This document shows, piece by piece, positions 5,860-7,244 of a stretch of 7,244 nt of DNA. The position numbers and the translations under genes are program-made. The notes under the pieces are model-generated. The model searched no databases and was not told the DNA's origin. It saw nothing but the letters and a program-made list of their open reading frames with translations. Origin of the DNA: Planctomycetota bacterium (lineage in GTDB: Bacteria > Planctomycetota > UBA1135 > GCA-002686595); the NCBI GenBank assembly GCA_022447405.1, contig JAKVCE010000107.1, forward strand, positions 1-7,244, in the 5' to 3' direction. The stretch's first letter is position 1, and every line of letters begins with the position of its first letter.

Positions 5860-6975
5860 TCAGCGTTGGAAGATGGGCAGGAAGCGGTAGGGGATCTCGA
5901 GGATCAGGCAGCCCACCGCAGTACCAAAGACGTCACCGGGGCCGGTCGAGTTGGGGAAAGAGCCGTCTTTTCTCTGCATGCCGAGCAGCACCGAGCGCAG
6001 CTCCTCGAAGTAGGTGCGCCAGTACGGGTCTCCGCGGGTGTAGAAGGCCTGCACCCCGTAGTAGTGGCCGTACCAGAAGAAGTAGTGACCGTCCTCGCGC
6101 TGTCCCCAGCGGCGGTTGAAGCGGGAGTGCTCGCGCATCAGGTATTCGATGCCGCGCTCAATGGCTTGGTCTGAGTAGATCCCCACCCCGTGCAGCGCGG
6201 TCACTCCGGCCGCGGTCAAGGGGAAGGTGGAGCGCGAGGCGTCCTCGGGCTGGTAGTGGAAGGAGCCGATGTCATCGCCGTAGGAGAAGCGCCCCGAGTG
6301 GAAGTGCCTCACGGTCTGCTCGGTGACGGCGGAGTCAACGACGTACTTAGCGGCGCGGTCCACGGTGGAGCGCGGGACACGGATCCCGATGTTGCGAGCG
6401 GCGCGGAGGGCGAGGACCTGGCACACGACGATCGACATGTCGGACTCCAGCGCGTACGGCTCGTAGCGCCAGCCGCCCTGGGCGTTCTGGGACTTCACGA
6501 TGAAGTCGACCGCCTCCTGCAGCTTTCGGCGCACGTCGTCTCGGTGAGTCATGCCGTAGATCTCCGCCAAGAAGAGCGTGGCGAAGGCGTGGCTGTACAT
6601 GCGCGAGCCGCTGGCCGTGATGTAGCCGTCGTCGCGTACCCGGGAGAGGATGAAGTCGAGGGCGCGCTCGATCTGGGGGCCGTACTCCCCGCGGCCAGGC
6701 AGGTGTCCGCCAGCCAGGAATGCCATCCCTGCGAGGGAGGTGACCCCGATGTGGCCTCGGTCGGCGGCGGTGTAGCGGTAGTCCTCGTTGAGCTTGTAGC
6801 CGACCATGGCTTGCCAGCTGCCGTCTGAGTGTTGCTGGCTCGCCAAGTAGGCGAGGCCGCGCTCGACGGCCTCGCGCTGGGCATCCGTCACGAGCTCTCG
6901 GTCGTCAGCGGGGACCCATGCGGGGTCTGATGCGCCGCCGAAGGCGAGGCTCATAGAGAGGAGGAGGTTGATCAT
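5860..6975 (-). CDS. Squalene-cyclase/prenyltransferase-like alpha-alpha toroid protein, 371 residues
   Basis: Member of the terpene cyclase / prenyltransferase-repeat superfamily, annotated in planctomycetes as squalene-oxidase-repeat or terpene cyclase-like protein of about this length. Repeat signatures typical of the toroid fold are at 47-54 (QQHSDGSW), 162-169 (SQNAQGGW), 291-307 (REDGHYFFWYGHYYG) and 333-340 (MQRKDGSF). The segments MYSHAFATLFLAEIYG (126-141), DMSIVVCQVLALRAARNIGI (179-198) and the C-terminal PYRFLPIFQR match my memory of this subfamily. I see neither the DxDD motif of squalene-hopene cyclase, nor DCTAE of oxidosqualene cyclase, nor an Asp/Cys/His zinc site of protein prenyltransferases; the only cysteines are 185 and 356. 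It therefore may be a binding or structural protein rather than an enzyme. Residues 1-15 form a short hydrophobic leader lacking a basic N-region, so export is possible but uncertain. The ATG at 6975 overlaps the stop of the preceding gene (ATGA) and has AGGTG five bases upstream. The real substrate or partner is unknown. Confidence 0.93.
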   Translation of the reverse strand: MINLLLSMSLAFGGASDPAWVPADDRELVTDAQREAVERGLAYLASQQHSDGSWQAMVGYKLNEDYRYTAADRGHIGVTSLAGMAFLAGGHLPGRGEYGPQIERALDFILSRVRDDGYITASGSRMYSHAFATLFLAEIYGMTHRDDVRRKLQEAVDFIVKSQNAQGGWRYEPYALESDMSIVVCQVLALRAARNIGIRVPRSTVDRAAKYVVDSAVTEQTVRHFHSGRFSYGDDIGSFHYQPEDASRSTFPLTAAGVTALHGVGIYSDQAIERGIEYLMREHSRFNRRWGQREDGHYFFWYGHYYGVQAFYTRGDPYWRTYFEELRSVLLGMQRKDGSFPNSTGPGDVFGTAVGCLILEIPYRFLPIFQR

Positions 6976-7244
6976 CGCAGCACCTGCATCATTTGGACGC
7001 CTGAGACGAAGAGCGCGTCACCGAGGCCTTCGAGCTCGATCTGGTCAGACCAACCCAAGGCGTCGGGGAGGGTCACGCCGCCCATCCGGGCGCCGGTGAG
7101 CGGGTTGAGGAAGAGGAGGTTTGTGCGCATCCTTGGGCCCTTCTCGGTGAAGACGATCGCGACAGCTTCGTTGCTGACCGCTGGCTCCGGCCAGCGCCGA
7201 TTGTACAGCTCCCGGTTGGATCCGAGGCTCCAAGCCCAAAGGCG
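6972..7244 (-). CDS. C-terminal end of a probable beta-propeller (PQQ-like) protein (5' end beyond window)
   Basis: An open frame runs from the right edge to a TGA at 6974-6972, giving 90 residues. Evidence that it is coding: it lies directly in front of, and overlaps by four bases (ATGA), the toroid-protein gene on the same strand, its third codon positions are rich in G and C, and its composition is protein-like. The visible sequence has alternating beta-strand character: AVAIVFTEKG, then LLFLNPLTGARMGGVTLP, then GDALFVSGVQMMQVLR at the end. LLFLNPLTGARMG resembles the strand-D(N)xxTGxxxG turn of PQQ-like or BamB-like propeller blades, and the final hydrophobic strand would close a blade. 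That family call rests on one blade only and is tentative; another beta-rich domain is possible. The start, any signal peptide and the length are outside the window. Confidence 0.75.
   Translation of the reverse strand, partial: RLWAWSLGSNRELYNRRWPEPAVSNEAVAIVFTEKGPRMRTNLLFLNPLTGARMGGVTLPDALGWSDQIELEGLGDALFVSGVQMMQVLR
6981..6985 (-). promoter_or_regulatory. Ribosome binding site for the ATG at 6975
   Basis: AGGTG on the minus strand five bases before the ATG at 6975-6973, inside the end of the beta-propeller-like gene. It is a moderate match to the Shine-Dalgarno core, and together with the ATGA overlap it supports this start. Confidence 0.6.

Noticed and set aside
4255..6828. Plus-strand open frames antisense to the membrane-protein and toroid genes (4255-4830, 5026-5769, 5848-6174, 6190-6828)
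   Set aside because: Shadow frames of high-GC coding DNA. The minus-strand frames carry coherent domains, signal peptides and tight junctions; the plus-strand ones do not.
5860..6975. Calling the toroid protein a functional squalene-hopene cyclase
   Set aside because: Only about 371 residues versus more than 600 for true squalene-hopene cyclases, and the DxDD motif is not present.
7045..7239. 64-residue minus-strand ORF near the right edge
   Set aside because: Out of frame with the 90-residue reading that ends in the ATGA overlap; its Arg/Pro/Gly/His-rich sequence looks like a shadow frame.
1..7244. CRISPR array, tRNA/rRNA genes, insertion sequences, terminators
   Set aside because: No regularly spaced direct repeats, no RNA-like folds, no transposase frames or terminal inverted repeats, and no stem-loop plus T-run between the genes were noticed.

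Overview
The window is one tightly packed, GC-rich stretch of minus-strand genes with no intergenic space worth the name. Read in transcription order (right to left) it holds: the 3' end of a probable beta-propeller protein (7244-6972); a 371-residue squalene-cyclase/prenyltransferase-like alpha/alpha-toroid protein (6975-5860); a 765-residue inner-membrane protein with three transmembrane segments, Ig-like beta domains and a helical tail, resembling the DUF4175 type (5846-3549); a 933-residue secreted, cysteine-free, glutamate-rich coiled-coil protein (3546-745); and the first 249 residues of a secreted protein with a helical head, a long Gln/Ser/Pro/Gly-rich linker and a WGDLP motif, which runs off the left edge (748-1). 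The first and last are open at the window edges.

The set of families (a squalene-cyclase-like protein without catalytic motifs, a DUF4175-like membrane protein, a giant acidic coiled-coil protein and a small WGDLP-ending secreted protein) is one I associate with Planctomycetota, where such genes sit near MoxR ATPase, DUF58, BatA/VWA and DUF4159 genes. None of those partners is visible here, so the taxonomic call is an inference of moderate strength. A high-GC planctomycete or related marine bacterium fits best. The Arg-rich, Lys-poor proteins and the G/C-biased third codon positions agree with high genomic GC.

The genes look like one operon. Junctions are a 4-base ATGA overlap (6975-6972), a 13-base gap (5859-5847), a 2-base gap (3548-3547) and a second ATGA overlap (748-745). 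Shine-Dalgarno sequences for three of the four internal starts lie inside the preceding gene. No terminator or promoter is visible between genes.

The likely joint role is at the cell envelope: an anchored protein places Ig-like domains in the periplasm, and at least two further secreted proteins carry long helices and flexible linkers. I infer that they form a complex or scaffold. The biochemical function is unknown, and this is the part of the window most deserving attention.
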